Shown: positions 46,789 to 59,285 of the stretch, piece by piece
Layout of the letters: every line of letters starts with the position of its first letter
Numbering within the stretch: the stretch's first letter is position 1
Origin: Terriglobia bacterium
GTDB lineage: Bacteria > Acidobacteriota > Terriglobia > Bryobacterales > Bryobacteraceae
Length of the DNA: 62,023 nt
NCBI GenBank assembly: GCA_020073365.1
Contig: JAIQFL010000013.1
Coordinates: forward strand, 1-62,023
Direction: 5' to 3'
The notes under the pieces: generated by a model
What the model was told of the DNA's origin: nothing
Seen by the model: only the letters and a program-made list of their open reading frames with translations
The model's database searches: none
Made by a program: the position numbers and the translations under genes

Positions 46789-47208
46789 GGCCAGATCCGT
46801 ATTTTATTGTCCTTTAATCTTATTACATTTTGGAATGGTTCGCAGACCGGTTGCCGAGGTTTCGCAATGGGCCGCGGGACATTCATGTGCCATTTGTGAG
46901 ATGCGCTATAACCTGCCACATCGGGCCCTTTGTTTTGATCGGCGGACTGGATCGGTTCGACCGCGAGATCATCGGCGTTCTGAGCAGGAGGCGCGAGCCA
47001 AGCAACGGGCTACGGCAACGCCGAGCCTCCCGGTGTTCGACAGGCTGTCTGGTACTTGGGACGAATGACGCCCGACGCCTCGATCCGCGAGCAGAGCCTT
47101 TGGCGTGTGGCGATTTGGATCGAGGCTGAAAGGGCGGACAATCTTTTCCGCCACCCAAGCGCGGGTGCTTCCCGACGAGCAGTTCGGCCTGCCCCCCGCT
47201 TACCCCCC
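46789..47208. other. 420-nt stretch with no supported gene
   Basis: The first 45 bases upstream of the kinase are AT-rich (46800-46835) and probably contain its promoter. The rest has no recognisable gene, repeat or RNA. On the minus strand the acnA copy C frame runs through the lost stop codon into this region to about 47010, which looks accidental. Confidence 0.6.
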
Positions 47209-48395
47209 GCCAACTGCCGCAAAACATACGGCAGTATTCCGCCATTGCGGTAGTACTCCACCTCCTGCGGCGTGTCTACACGAACGTCCACTCGGAAGGC
47301 CGTCTCCGTCCCGTCATCCGCCACGGCCCGCACGGAAGCTTTGCGCCCTCCGCCATTCAGCGACGCGCACACTCCCTCAATATGGAACGTCTCCTTGCCG
47401 GTAAGCCGCAGGCTGGCGGCGCTTTCACCGGGATCGAACTGTAACGGCAGTACGCCCATCCCCACCAGGTTGGTGCGGTGGATTCGTTCGAAGCTCTCGG
47501 CGATCACCGCGCGCACGCCCAGCAGCGCCACGCCCTTGGCCGCCCAGTCGCGCGACGAACCAGAGCCGTATTCCTTGCCCGCCAGGATCATCAGCGGCAC
47601 ACCGTCGCCCTGGTATTGCATCGAGGTTTCGTAGATGGACATCTGCTTGCCATCCGGCAGGTGGACGCTCCAGCCACCCTCGGTGCCCGGCGCCAACTGG
47701 TTGCGGAGCCGGATGTTGGCCAGCGTCCCGCGCACCATCACCTCGCGATTGCCGCGGCGGGCGCCATAGGAGTTGAAGTCCCCCGGAGCCACGCCCTGCG
47801 AAATCAGATAGCGGCCCGCCGGGCTGTCCTTGGGAATCGACCTCGCCGGAGAGATGTGATCGGTGGTCACCGAATCGCCCAGCAGCGCCAGAACGCGCAT
47901 GCCGTGAAGGTCCGTCCCCGACGTTTCCGGGTCCACCATCTGGTCGAAATAGGGGGGCTTCTTAATATAGGTGGAGCGCTCGTCCCATTGGAAAGTGCCG
48001 CCGGTGGGCACGGGCATCCCCTTCCAGTTATCGTCGCCATCGAAAGCGTGCGCATATTCGTGCTCGAACATGCCTTGGTTGACGGAATCGCGCACGGTGC
48101 GCTGCACCTCCTCGTTGGAGGGCCAGATGTCGCGCAGGTACACGGGATTGCCACTGGGGTCGTGGCCCAACGGATCGTTCACCAGGTCGATATCCATGGT
48201 TCCCGCCAGCGCATAGGCCACCACCAGCGGCGGGGACGCCAGGTAGTTGGCCTTAACCAGCGAATTGATGCGGCCTTCGAAGTTACGGTTGCCGCTCAGG
48301 ACGGCGGCCACCACCAGGTTCTCCTTCTGCACCGCCCCGGCCACCGGCTCGGGTAGCGGACCACTGTTGCCGATACAGGTAGTGCATCCGAAACC
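47209..48395 (-). pseudogene. acnA 3'-end copy C
   Basis: About 395 codons, the longest partial copy. It begins in the [12 protein letters not shown] segment, so it keeps two of the three Fe-S cysteines, and continues to the end of the swivel domain. Non-conservative changes include Gly to Arg in [10 protein letters not shown] and Arg to Cys in GVCASLN. The stop codon is displaced by a GGGGGG run, so the frame continues about 65 codons. Similarity to the intact gene ends at 48395, 11 bases from the stop of the next gene. Of the three it appears closest to the intact gene in the swivel-domain segment. Confidence 0.9.
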
Positions 48396-48406
48396 CCAAG
48401 CGGATC

Positions 48407-50038
48407 TTAGGATGCCAAGCCCATTCTCTCGACGAGCGCCTGAAACCGCGGATGGCCGCGAAAAGCGTCATATAGCGGCTTCACGGGGAAGTGGATGATC
48501 TGCGGATCGCGCTCCTCCACGGCCCTCTCCAGCCAATCCAGGCACTGCTCGACGTCTCGCAGTCCCAGATGAATCCATGCGATGCTCAGGGGAGAGACGT
48601 ACCGCGTTTCGCCCAAAAGCTCGATTCGCCGAAGGTACACTTTGGCCTTCTCGCTCTGCCCCAGCAGACCGTAGGCTATACCGGCACCGCCCAGCAGGAA
48701 GGGGTTCGGCCCGAGCTGCACAATCGCCCTCTCGGCGATTTCGAGGGACTTGTCGAGCCTCCCCTGGAAGGCCCAGGCGCCGAACAGCACGGACTGGGGC
48801 ACCCAGTAGCTGGGATCGATCTCCGCTGCTTCCTGCAGGCATTCGACCGCCTCGCCGTACCGCCGTTCGAGCAGGAGACACTGTCCGACGTGGGCCAGCA
48901 CGACCGGAGACAGCGGGTCGAATTCCAGCGCGGTCTCGAACTCCGCGCGCGCCTCCGCGAAACGCCTGGTGGGCTCCAGCAGATAAACGGCATACTTCAT
49001 GCGGATGTCCGGCGACCCCGGATTCAGCTCGCGCGCCCGCAGAAATTGCCGTTCGGCCTCGGCCCAGTTAAAATCGTGGACGCCGCTGTAGATGCCCAAC
49101 ATGGCGTGGGCCTCTCCCGATCGCTCGTCCAATTCGAGCGCCCGGGCCACCGCACACCTCCCGATCGCGACGGCTTCGCGCGGGCTTTCAATGCCGAACA
49201 CAGCGGTCTCCCACCAGCTTTCGGCAATGCCAACATGCGCCTGCGCAAACTGTGGATCGAGCGCCGCCGCCTGTTCGAAGTAGCTGCGACTGCGGAGCAG
49301 ATCCCTGGGGTTCCGCCGTATGCTGTAATGGCGGCCCCGCAACCAGAGTTGGTACGCCTCCGGATTCGCAGTCTGGCGCCGCACCGGGGGAACGCTCTTG
49401 ACCAGCCGCAGACGGAGCGCCTCCACGATCGCCTGCGAGATATCCTCTTGAATTCTGAAAGTCTCGGTGAGCTCGCGATCGTAGCGGTCACTCCAGAGAT
49501 GGTAACCGTTGGAAGCGTCGATCAACTGCGCGTTGACGCGCACCGAGTCTCCGGACCGGCGCACACTACCTTCGAGGATGGCGCCCGCCGCGAGGCTTGA
49601 AGCGATCTTTCGAATGTCCTGCTCCTTGCCCCGGAAGGCGAACGACGAGGTCCGCGCCGTAACCCGCAAGCCCGGAATGCGGGCCAGTGCGGTAATGATC
49701 TCGTCCGCGAGCCCGTCGCCGAAGAATTCGTTCTCCTGACCGGCTGTCAGATTCACGAATGGCAGCACCGCCACGGAGGGAAGCTGCGTCTCCGGAGCGG
49801 AACCCTCGGCCGGTTCGCCAGGGGTTGCCAGATGGATATCGCGGCTGCGCCGCCATGAATCCAGCTCCGATTTCAAGGCATAAACGCCAGGCCGGTCGCC
49901 GCCGGGCATCCGATGTACAGGCAGGCTCTTGGTGGACTCCCATCGCTGCAGGGTTCGGATGTCGCGGTTGAGGTGTTGCGCAATCGCTTTCCAGGAATCC
50001 AGAACGTCCACGGAAGGCGCGGTGGTTTGGAGTTCCAT
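48407..50038 (-). CDS. HTH - FlgO-like - TPR regulatory protein
   Basis: 543 residues. Residues 10-70 are a helix-turn-helix DNA-binding domain ([25 protein letters not shown]) of a type fused to TPR proteins in Acidobacteria. Residues about 87-205 ([28 protein letters not shown] to [11 protein letters not shown]) are the FlgO-like domain common to CadC-type proteins and adenylate-cyclase/TPR proteins. From about 225 to the end are TPR units. No transmembrane helix is clear. Likely a transcription regulator; divergent from the HAF protein gene with a 10-bp-phased repeat between them. Confidence 0.85.
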   Translation of the reverse strand: MELQTTAPSVDVLDSWKAIAQHLNRDIRTLQRWESTKSLPVHRMPGGDRPGVYALKSELDSWRRSRDIHLATPGEPAEGSAPETQLPSVAVLPFVNLTAGQENEFFGDGLADEIITALARIPGLRVTARTSSFAFRGKEQDIRKIASSLAAGAILEGSVRRSGDSVRVNAQLIDASNGYHLWSDRYDRELTETFRIQEDISQAIVEALRLRLVKSVPPVRRQTANPEAYQLWLRGRHYSIRRNPRDLLRSRSYFEQAAALDPQFAQAHVGIAESWWETAVFGIESPREAVAIGRCAVARALELDERSGEAHAMLGIYSGVHDFNWAEAERQFLRARELNPGSPDIRMKYAVYLLEPTRRFAEARAEFETALEFDPLSPVVLAHVGQCLLLERRYGEAVECLQEAAEIDPSYWVPQSVLFGAWAFQGRLDKSLEIAERAIVQLGPNPFLLGGAGIAYGLLGQSEKAKVYLRRIELLGETRYVSPLSIAWIHLGLRDVEQCLDWLERAVEERDPQIIHFPVKPLYDAFRGHPRFQALVERMGLAS

Positions 50039-50070
50039 AGTTCAGACTCCGATACCCCTTTTTAGCAAAT

Positions 50071-50110
50071 CGGGCAACACGCGGCAACACACGGCAACAG
50101 ACGACAGTAC
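50071..50110. repeat. 10-bp-phased tandem repeat in a divergent promoter
   Basis: Four consecutive decamers CGGGCAACAC, GCGGCAACAC, ACGGCAACAG and ACGACAGTAC share GGCAACA at exact one-turn spacing; the last is degenerate. It lies 32 bases upstream of the HTH-TPR regulator start and 72 bases before the HAF gene start. One-turn periodicity places all copies on the same DNA face, as in cooperative operators. Confidence 0.65.
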
Positions 50111-50181
50111 CGCGTCTGCCGTCTCTTACCGCTTGAGGCCGAAGCTACGCAGTTTTACCTTATTCCCAAGGAGTTTGAAAC

Positions 50182-51162
50182 ATGACAAGAAAAATGGTTT
50201 GGATCATACTGGCGGCGGCGATGGCGTTCCCCATGGCCGCAACCGCACAGCGTCAATCTGCCTTCACTTCATTCGACGTTCCCGGAGCTGCGTCCACCAC
50301 CCCGTGGGGCATCAACGACGACGGCGCGGTGGTCGGCATGTATGCGGACAGTTCGGGGAGAACCCATGGTTTTCTGCTGCAGGGCGGGACCTTCACGACC
50401 ATCGATTATCCGGGCGCTTTGATGACTGGCCCCGCGGGGATCAACAATCACGGCGATATCGTGGGCGCGCATATTGACGCCATGGGTCTGCCGGGGATGG
50501 GCTTGCGTGGGTTTCTGCTGAAGCAGGGGACCTTCACGGATGTGAACTATCCAGGGCACCTGAATACCATGCCCATGCGGATCAACGATAACGGCCAGAT
50601 CGTCGGCTGCTACCACGACACCGACTTCGGACCAAGCATGCACGGGATGATGTTCAGCAACGGCACCTTCAGCGCGCTGAGCACACCGGCTTCCATGAAT
50701 ATGGGGTTGCTGCCCGGCGGTGGTGTCACGGTGGGCCAGTACGGCGCGACGGGCGGGCCTACCCGCGGCTTCGTGGCCAGCGCCGATACCCTCGCACTGT
50801 TTGATTTCCCGTTCAGCATCTCCACCAACGCCCTGGACATCAACCCTTCCGGCGAGGTTGTAGGAGTGTATACCGACGCCGCGAAGAAAACTCACGGCTT
50901 TCTGCTGCGTCTGGGGGACGCCATTGACACCTTCGGAGTCAATCCCAAAATTGGCATGACCGGGCCCTTCAACTTCGCGACTATCGATTTCCCGGGAGCC
51001 ACCTCAACGGACGCCTATGGGATCAATTCCCGGGGCGACGTGGTGGGGGACTATGTGGACTCTGCCGGCAAGACACATGGATACCTCCTTAGCCGGGCGC
51101 GACGCCCTGGAGGAGCGGCCTACCAGGAGACGCCAGGGAGTGCCGGCAAGGAATTGCCGTAA
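50182..51162 (+). CDS. Secreted HAF-repeat protein
   Basis: 326 residues. Signal peptide MTRKMVWIILAAAMAFPMAATA, then about six repeats of 40-45 residues built around a G-(I/F)-N-(D/N)-x-G-x-(I/V)-V-G turn followed by THGFLL (for example GINDDGAVVGMYADSSGRTHG), the HAF pattern. Probably a beta-propeller or similar repeat fold outside the cell. Function unknown. AAGGAG lies at the usual distance from the ATG. The last 20 residues are low-complexity. Confidence 0.85.
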   Translation: MTRKMVWIILAAAMAFPMAATAQRQSAFTSFDVPGAASTTPWGINDDGAVVGMYADSSGRTHGFLLQGGTFTTIDYPGALMTGPAGINNHGDIVGAHIDAMGLPGMGLRGFLLKQGTFTDVNYPGHLNTMPMRINDNGQIVGCYHDTDFGPSMHGMMFSNGTFSALSTPASMNMGLLPGGGVTVGQYGATGGPTRGFVASADTLALFDFPFSISTNALDINPSGEVVGVYTDAAKKTHGFLLRLGDAIDTFGVNPKIGMTGPFNFATIDFPGATSTDAYGINSRGDVVGDYVDSAGKTHGYLLSRARRPGGAAYQETPGSAGKELP

Positions 51163-51392
51163 CGATGGCGTCAAGCGGACCTGACACGGGCAGTTGTTTG
51201 CGCTCTCCGGGTGTAACAGTCGGCTGCTATTCTGCACGATTCACGTGGTTACTCGGAGGAAATGTATGACAAGGGCTTTCTCGTATCAACGCCCATTGAT
51301 GAACGGGGGTTTGGGTCTCGCCAACCACAATCTGCGGCTTGCCGAATGGCAGCAGCATATCGGCTCGGCTGGGCCCGGCCCCGCCTTGAGGC

Positions 51393-54059
<2,667 letters not shown>

Positions 54060-54072
54060 GATTTTGATTATA
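54060..54072 (-). promoter_or_regulatory. acnA -10 element implying a leaderless transcript
   Basis: TATAAT on the minus strand at 54067-54072 ends 7 bases before the acnA ATG, so initiation would fall at or one base before the start codon. No Shine-Dalgarno sequence is present. A -35 would lie near 54090-54096, where no clear TTGACA is seen. Confidence 0.5.
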
Positions 54073-54175
54073 GTTGCGCGCGGCGTCGGCCCGTGCGATG
54101 GCCGGCTATAAAGTTTCAGCGGAAACCGACGATCAGCAGTATGTGTCATCGTATGGGTCAACCTCGGGGACTCCA

Positions 54176-55933
54176 ATGCCGCGGCCGCGGTGGAACCTCG
54201 AAACGTTGGTGCAGAGTCACGATAGCTCCGGCGCCGCCATCGGACAGCCGATCCGGAAACTGAGAGCCGATGAACGGCAGTCGTTCTACGCTGAGACAAT
54301 CGAGGTTCTAAGAACTCGGGACGAGTCGTCCGGTTCTCAATACCTGGTATCCATGCTGGTAGCCAACCAACTGTTGGTGCCGGTGCTATGCGATCTGGCG
54401 CTGACGCGGGAGCGGGCTCTGGCCGTAGCTCAGGCCGCCGCCAAGGCCGGCGTGATGGTGGATGTGATGCTGGCAAAACACCTGTCGGAACAGGCACCGT
54501 CGATTGGCGATGGGGCTTGTCCCGCCGATTTGCAGCGCTCGATGGACATCCTGGCCGAAATCTCGGATGGCACGCGAATTCTTCCCTGTTTGATGGCTCT
54601 GGCCCGCCAGACGAACCCGGCTCTTGTGTCTAAAGCGGTGCTCATGATTGGGCGGCTCAACCGGAACGTCAAGTGGGTGCTGAATCGCCTCTCCGATTCG
54701 GACCCGCGCGTCCGCGCCAATGCTATCGAGGGCCTGTGGGGAGTCGACACCGAAGAAGCGCGCCGGCTGCTCCGTTCCGCCGCGAGCGATGCGAACAACC
54801 GGGTGGCCGGGAACGCCCTCTTCGCGCTCTACCAGCTCGGAGACTGTTGGGCCATTCCGGAACTGCTCAAGATGGCCAACCATGAATCCGGCCGCTTCCG
54901 CGTCACCGCTGCCTGGGCCATGGGTGAGACCGGAGACCCGCGTTTCACGAAAACCCTGGCACGCATGGTGGGCGAGCCGAACGTCTCCGTACGGACCGGG
55001 GCCTTCGCGGCGCTCGGCAAGATCAGGGCAGCCACCGCTCGAGTCCACCAGGCGGGCGCACGGTCGATTGTGGCCTGCTTCCAACCGAACGGGCAGAGCG
55101 GATGGCGCGAGCTCCACGTGGACGTCGGCGCGAAGGATGGGCCCAAGCAGGCCAGGCTCCTGCCCACGGAATTCATTCTCGTCGAAGACGGCCAGGATGT
55201 TGTGAGCTTTGCAATCGAAGAATGTCCGGTCCCGCCGCTGCTTTCGATCACGTTCATTCTTCCTGGCATCGCCGGTGCGGCCAGCACCCCGTTTCAACAA
55301 GGAGCCCTGAAAGCACTGGCGTGGAAGCGCCCGCCCGATTTTTGGTCACTCGCACATTACATTCCGGCCGTTCGTCCTTCGCTCGATACCAGCCCTGAGG
55401 AGCAGCAGACTACCTCCGCCGCCGCGCAGCCTTCCTCGCGGGAGAATATTCCGCTCCAGTTCACTGCCGATCCGGAAGTTGCCGCGGCGGCCCTCGAAAA
55501 AGTTCCACCCCAGACCGATTGCTCCGATCTGTGGACTACCATCCGGCATTCCGTTCAAGGCGCGGGCCCCGAGCGCGGTGAACGCCATGTGCTGGTTTAC
55601 GGCCAGTCCGAAGCCGCACAACCTGTTGGTTATCGGGAATTGACTTCCGCCGCTCTGGCCTCCGGCGCCTCCGTGCATGCCATCTCACTGATTGGCAACC
55701 CGGCACTGGAGAGCTTATGTTCGGCAACCCAGGGGGACTTTCAGACGGTGGCATCCGAAGCTGAGGTCCCGGCCCTGGTCGAGCAGGTTTATCTCAGCCT
55801 GCTGGCCCGGTACACGGTGCGGTACCAGCCCATTTCCGAGCAAGCCCGCAAGCTTCGGATCATCGTCAACTCTCCTTCCGGTTGGGGGGAATATACCATT
55901 CTCATTCCGCCCCAGCCGGCGCAGGCCGGCTGA
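54176..55933 (+). CDS. HEAT-repeat protein with von Willebrand-like C-terminal domain
   Basis: 585 residues if started at ATG 54176 (GGGGA upstream); earlier in-frame ATGs at 54074 and 54098 would add up to 34 poorly conserved residues. A conserved N-terminal segment ([20 protein letters not shown]) leads into at least five HEAT-like units ([60 protein letters not shown]). The C-terminal 240 residues contain [13 protein letters not shown] and a ending beta-rich domain resembling the VWA-like parts of acidobacterial HEAT proteins. No signal peptide; role unknown. Divergent from acnA. Confidence 0.75.
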   Translation: MPRPRWNLETLVQSHDSSGAAIGQPIRKLRADERQSFYAETIEVLRTRDESSGSQYLVSMLVANQLLVPVLCDLALTRERALAVAQAAAKAGVMVDVMLAKHLSEQAPSIGDGACPADLQRSMDILAEISDGTRILPCLMALARQTNPALVSKAVLMIGRLNRNVKWVLNRLSDSDPRVRANAIEGLWGVDTEEARRLLRSAASDANNRVAGNALFALYQLGDCWAIPELLKMANHESGRFRVTAAWAMGETGDPRFTKTLARMVGEPNVSVRTGAFAALGKIRAATARVHQAGARSIVACFQPNGQSGWRELHVDVGAKDGPKQARLLPTEFILVEDGQDVVSFAIEECPVPPLLSITFILPGIAGAASTPFQQGALKALAWKRPPDFWSLAHYIPAVRPSLDTSPEEQQTTSAAAQPSSRENIPLQFTADPEVAAAALEKVPPQTDCSDLWTTIRHSVQGAGPERGERHVLVYGQSEAAQPVGYRELTSAALASGASVHAISLIGNPALESLCSATQGDFQTVASEAEVPALVEQVYLSLLARYTVRYQPISEQARKLRIIVNSPSGWGEYTILIPPQPAQAG

Positions 55934-56513
55934 TGTCGGCGTGGATGATGCGAAGACCGGCCGGCCCTGGCGCCCCAGCCTCCGCCGGCGCGGGCCGGCT
56001 GTTTGCGACTTTCGCCGGCGCCGAAGGCACAAGGTATTTCTGGGGTAGCGGACTGCCCTCGCGCTCCTGATCCCAAAGGATGGTCATCACCTTCCACGCT
56101 TTTCCGTCCTTGACCAACTGAAAACTGTTGATGCCTCGTGCGAATGGCTTCTCGCCCGGCGCGCGCCGGGATTCGTAAGTGCTGAACACGTGCGCGATGT
56201 TGCCGAACATCTCCACTCGGCGCGACAGTTCGGACTCGTAAAACGCGTTCTTCTCGAAGCTGGCCCCCGCACGCTGCGAGTAATCGTCCGGCGTCATGAC
56301 GTTGGGGGCTGCACCCTCCGCGGTGACCCGCATGGAAATCAACCTGGCCCCTTCCGCAAACAGGGAGCGGAAACGCGCCCAATCGCGGATGCCCGCCGGA
56401 CCCGAAATTACATCGTAGACGGCCTGCGTGATGCTCTCGACAGAATCGCCGTCCGCGGCCCTGGCAATCGGGGCAACCGAGGCCAACAACATAACCAGTA
56501 CCATACGTCTCAT
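55902..56513 (-). CDS. Secreted SnoaL/NTF2-like protein with Pro/Ala-rich tail
   Basis: 203 residues from ATG 56513, which has AGGAGGGGAG directly upstream; the signal peptide is MRRMVLVMLLASVAPIARA. The NTF2-like core runs to about residue 165 (ITQAVYDVISGPAGIRDWARF, FGNIAHVFSTYESRR, FQLVKDGKAWKVMTILWDQE). The last 40 residues (APAKVANSRPAPAEAGAPGP and following) are low-complexity and overlap the end of the convergent HEAT gene by 32 bases, where a hairpin CAGCCGGC-GCAG-GCCGGCTG (55913-55932) lies. The tail looks like loss of an original stop codon. Function unknown. Confidence 0.78.
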   Translation of the reverse strand: MRRMVLVMLLASVAPIARAADGDSVESITQAVYDVISGPAGIRDWARFRSLFAEGARLISMRVTAEGAAPNVMTPDDYSQRAGASFEKNAFYESELSRRVEMFGNIAHVFSTYESRRAPGEKPFARGINSFQLVKDGKAWKVMTILWDQEREGSPLPQKYLVPSAPAKVANSRPAPAEAGAPGPAGLRIIHADISRPAPAGAE

Positions 56514-56616
56514 CAACTCCCCTCCTTTTCCGGTCGCTAAATATCGCTTGCTCACGGGCGCCTCCGCAAGGCAGGCGCGACCCGTCAGAAGCCCTCAACC
56601 TACGTCCGGAAACCGC

Positions 56617-56634
56617 TATCATATCTATCATATC
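56617..56634. repeat. Tandem TATCATATC repeat before the GH3 gene
   Basis: Two exact copies of the 9-mer TATCATATC at 56617-56625 and 56626-56634, about 37 bases before the GH3 start codon, in an otherwise GC-rich stretch. It may supply the -10 region or bind a regulator. Confidence 0.5.
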
Positions 56635-56671
56635 TAACGAGGCTCCGCCTCAGACCGGCAAGATTCTCATC

Positions 56672-58810
56672 ATGAAACCACCGGGCATCCCGGCCGCACT
56701 GGCCCTCTGGATTGGCGCAGCGCCGCTGATCCTCGCGCAGAGCGGCGGACGCATCTACCTCGATCCCTCCCAACCCATCGAGGCGCGCATCGCCGACCTC
56801 ATCTCGCAGATGACCCTGGAGGAAAAGGCCGCCCAACTCAATCACCTTTCCTCGCGAAACGACCGCCTCCACATCCCCGCCTGGGGAGGCTGGAACCAGA
56901 CGCTGCACGGCGTGTGGTCGAAGCAGCCCACCACGCTCTTCCCCACGGCGATCGCCATGTCGGCCACGTGGGATCCCGCGCTCGTCAAGACCATCGCCGA
57001 TTCCATGTCCGACGAGGCCCGCGCGCTCTACAACATCGGCGCCGATGGCCCGCGCTCCAAGCACGGCCTGGTCTACCGCTCCCCCGTGATCAACATCAGC
57101 CGCGACCCACGCTGGGGCCGCATCCAGGAATGCTTCGGCGAAGACCCCTACCTCGCGGGCCGGGTCGCTGTAGCCTATGTTCAGGGACTTCAGGGCAGCC
57201 ATCCCAAGTACCTGAAGGTGGCGTCCACGCTCAAGCATTTCGCCGTGAACAACGTGGAGACCAACCGTCACAGCCTCTCCGCCACCGTGCCCGAAAGGAT
57301 CCTGATGGAATACTGGCTGCCCCATTGGAAGGCCGGTATTGTGGAAGGCCGCGCGCAATCCGTGATGGCCTCCTACAACCAGCTCAACGGGGTCCCCAAC
57401 ATTGCCAACAAATACCTGCTGACCGACATTCTGCGCGGTCTGTGGAAGTTCGACGGCTTCGTGGTTTCCGACCTCGGTGGGATCGGCAGCAGCCTCGTGC
57501 AGGGGGCGCATATCACCGACAAGACAGAGGTTGCGGCGGCCCGCGCCCTCGAAGCCGGTTGCGACCTCGACGACAACTTCTATGAAGCGTCCCTGCCGGT
57601 GGCTGTGCGCGCCGGCTTGGTCTCCGAAGCGGTGGTGAATCAGGCATTGACCCGTGTGCTGCGGGTGGCCTTCCGCCTGGGCGCGTTCGATCCGCCCGAA
57701 ATGGTGCCCTTCTCGAAGATCGGCCCGGATGTGATCGAATCTCAGCCGCATCGCGACCTGGCCCTTAAGACCGCCCTGGAGTCCATCGTTCTGCTCCGCA
57801 ACAAAAACGGATTCCTGCCCCTCGACCGAACCAGGCTGAAGTCGGTTGCGGTCATCGGCCCGCAGGCCGACCACTTCGAGACCGGCAACTACTTCGGCGC
57901 GAAGCCCCGCATCGTCAGCCCCGTCGAAGGCATCCGCGCGAAGCTCGGCCCTGCCGTGAAGGTCGAATACGCCCCCGGATCCGACATCCTCGAACCCGCG
58001 AAGTCCGCCGACATCGAGCAGGCCGCCGGCCTGGCCCGAAAATCCGATCTTGCGATTCTCTTCCTCGGCACCAATCTGAAGGTGGAGGCCGAGGGCCGTG
58101 ACCGCCAGAGCCTCGATCTTCCCGGCCCGCAGGAGCAGTTGCTCGAAGCCGTTTGCCAGGCTAATCCCAAGACCGTCGCTGTCATCATGAGCGGCGGCCC
58201 AGTCTCCGTGAAATGGGCCAGCGCCAACATACCCGCGATCCTGGCCGCCTGGTACCCCGGTGAAGAGGCCGGTACAGCCCTGGCGAGTGTCCTGTTCGGA
58301 GACTACAACCCCGCCGGAAGGCTTCCTTACACCGTCTACGATTCCGTGGACCAGATCCCGCCCCAGGACGAGTACGACATCACCAGGGGCTTCACGTACC
58401 TGTACTTCACCGGCAAACCGCAGTTCGCTTTCGGACACGGCCTGAGCTACACCACGTTCCGCTACACCGGGCTGAAGATCTCACCTGCCCAGGTCTCCGC
58501 GGACGGCAAGGTCACCGTGAGCGTGGACGTGCAGAACACCGGCGCGCGCGCCGGCTACGAAGTCGTGCAACTCTACGTGCACGCCGCCGAGGCGAGCGTG
58601 AAGCGGCCCATCAAAGAACTGCGTGGCTTCCAGCGGATCTCGCTCGACCCCAAGGAAAAGAGGTCGGTGACCTTCACGCTCCCGGCCGCCGACCTGGCGT
58701 TCTACGACGTCAAGACGAAACAGTTCGTCGTCGAGCCGGGCGCCTTCGATATCATGGTCGGCAGTTCGTCTGAGGACATCCGGCTGAGAGACAAGCTGCT
58801 GGTGAAATAG
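56672..58810 (+). CDS. Secreted glycoside hydrolase family 3 (beta-glucosidase/xylosidase-like)
   Basis: 712 residues with a signal peptide ending near APLILAQ. N-terminal TIM barrel: LISQMTLEEKAAQL, TLKHFAVNNVETNR (residues about 185-198) and the nucleophile Asp in GFVVSDLGGIG near residue 267. The second domain begins ALESIVLLRNKNGFLPL; LAAWYPGEEAGTALASVLFG and the C-terminal fibronectin-III-like domain (VDVQNTGARAGYEVVQLYVH) follow. It releases monosaccharides from beta-linked oligosaccharides, probably in the periplasm. Exact specificity cannot be read. Fits with the TonB receptor and Gfo/Idh gene as plant-polymer degradation. Confidence 0.93.
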   Translation: MKPPGIPAALALWIGAAPLILAQSGGRIYLDPSQPIEARIADLISQMTLEEKAAQLNHLSSRNDRLHIPAWGGWNQTLHGVWSKQPTTLFPTAIAMSATWDPALVKTIADSMSDEARALYNIGADGPRSKHGLVYRSPVINISRDPRWGRIQECFGEDPYLAGRVAVAYVQGLQGSHPKYLKVASTLKHFAVNNVETNRHSLSATVPERILMEYWLPHWKAGIVEGRAQSVMASYNQLNGVPNIANKYLLTDILRGLWKFDGFVVSDLGGIGSSLVQGAHITDKTEVAAARALEAGCDLDDNFYEASLPVAVRAGLVSEAVVNQALTRVLRVAFRLGAFDPPEMVPFSKIGPDVIESQPHRDLALKTALESIVLLRNKNGFLPLDRTRLKSVAVIGPQADHFETGNYFGAKPRIVSPVEGIRAKLGPAVKVEYAPGSDILEPAKSADIEQAAGLARKSDLAILFLGTNLKVEAEGRDRQSLDLPGPQEQLLEAVCQANPKTVAVIMSGGPVSVKWASANIPAILAAWYPGEEAGTALASVLFGDYNPAGRLPYTVYDSVDQIPPQDEYDITRGFTYLYFTGKPQFAFGHGLSYTTFRYTGLKISPAQVSADGKVTVSVDVQNTGARAGYEVVQLYVHAAEASVKRPIKELRGFQRISLDPKEKRSVTFTLPAADLAFYDVKTKQFVVEPGAFDIMVGSSSEDIRLRDKLLVK

Positions 58811-58950
58811 GTCCGGGCTCACCCCTCGATCCGTGCGACGGCGAGGGACTCAAGCCGCGGCGTCTCCAACGGCAAGGCCCGGCGAGAACAGCCAGGAACT
58901 GGCACAATATCCTGTGAGCGGACACTGAAGAAGCGCGCAAGGAGATCCAG

Positions 58951-59223
58951 ATGCCAAAGAAAACGAAATCAAGCAAGCCGGCCGCGTGCGGGTCGTGCGG
59001 AGGAACCGACCTGGTAAGACGAATCACTACCTACCCGGTGATGCTCACAGGCGACCTGGAGGGCAGGCAGATCGACGTCGGAAGGGTAGCGCTGCACCAG
59101 TGCCGGGCCTGCGGTCACATGATGCCTACACCAGCCGGACAAGCCAAAGTCGATCGCCTGGTTGAGCGGGGGATTGAGCTTTTTCGCGATCTGGGCGGAC
59201 CCCGCCCGCCGGCCGGCGCTTAG
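58951..59223 (+). CDS. Small zinc-ribbon protein
   Basis: 90 residues with an AAGGAGAT ribosome site. A four-cysteine ribbon, CGSC and CRAC separated by 40 residues, resembles YgiT-type zinc fingers; a basic N-terminus (MPKKTKSSK) precedes it. The last 30 residues are a charged helix (DRLVERGIELFRDLG). Possibly a nucleic-acid or protein-binding adaptor. The 140 bases upstream contain no other gene. Confidence 0.7.
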   Translation: MPKKTKSSKPAACGSCGGTDLVRRITTYPVMLTGDLEGRQIDVGRVALHQCRACGHMMPTPAGQAKVDRLVERGIELFRDLGGPRPPAGA

Positions 59224-59285
59224 TCACGGCTGGTGCAAGCGCGCGATTCTCTCGCCCGCTGATATCATACCTTCGGAGACCGGGT

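Noticed and set aside
47010..47208. A 65-codon extension of acnA copy C beyond the normal stop
   Set aside because: It is a run-on after a shifted stop codon into unrelated DNA, low in recognisable features.
51163..51392. Short frames between the HAF gene and acnA
   Set aside because: No conserved motif, ribosome site or codon pattern; probably non-coding junction DNA.
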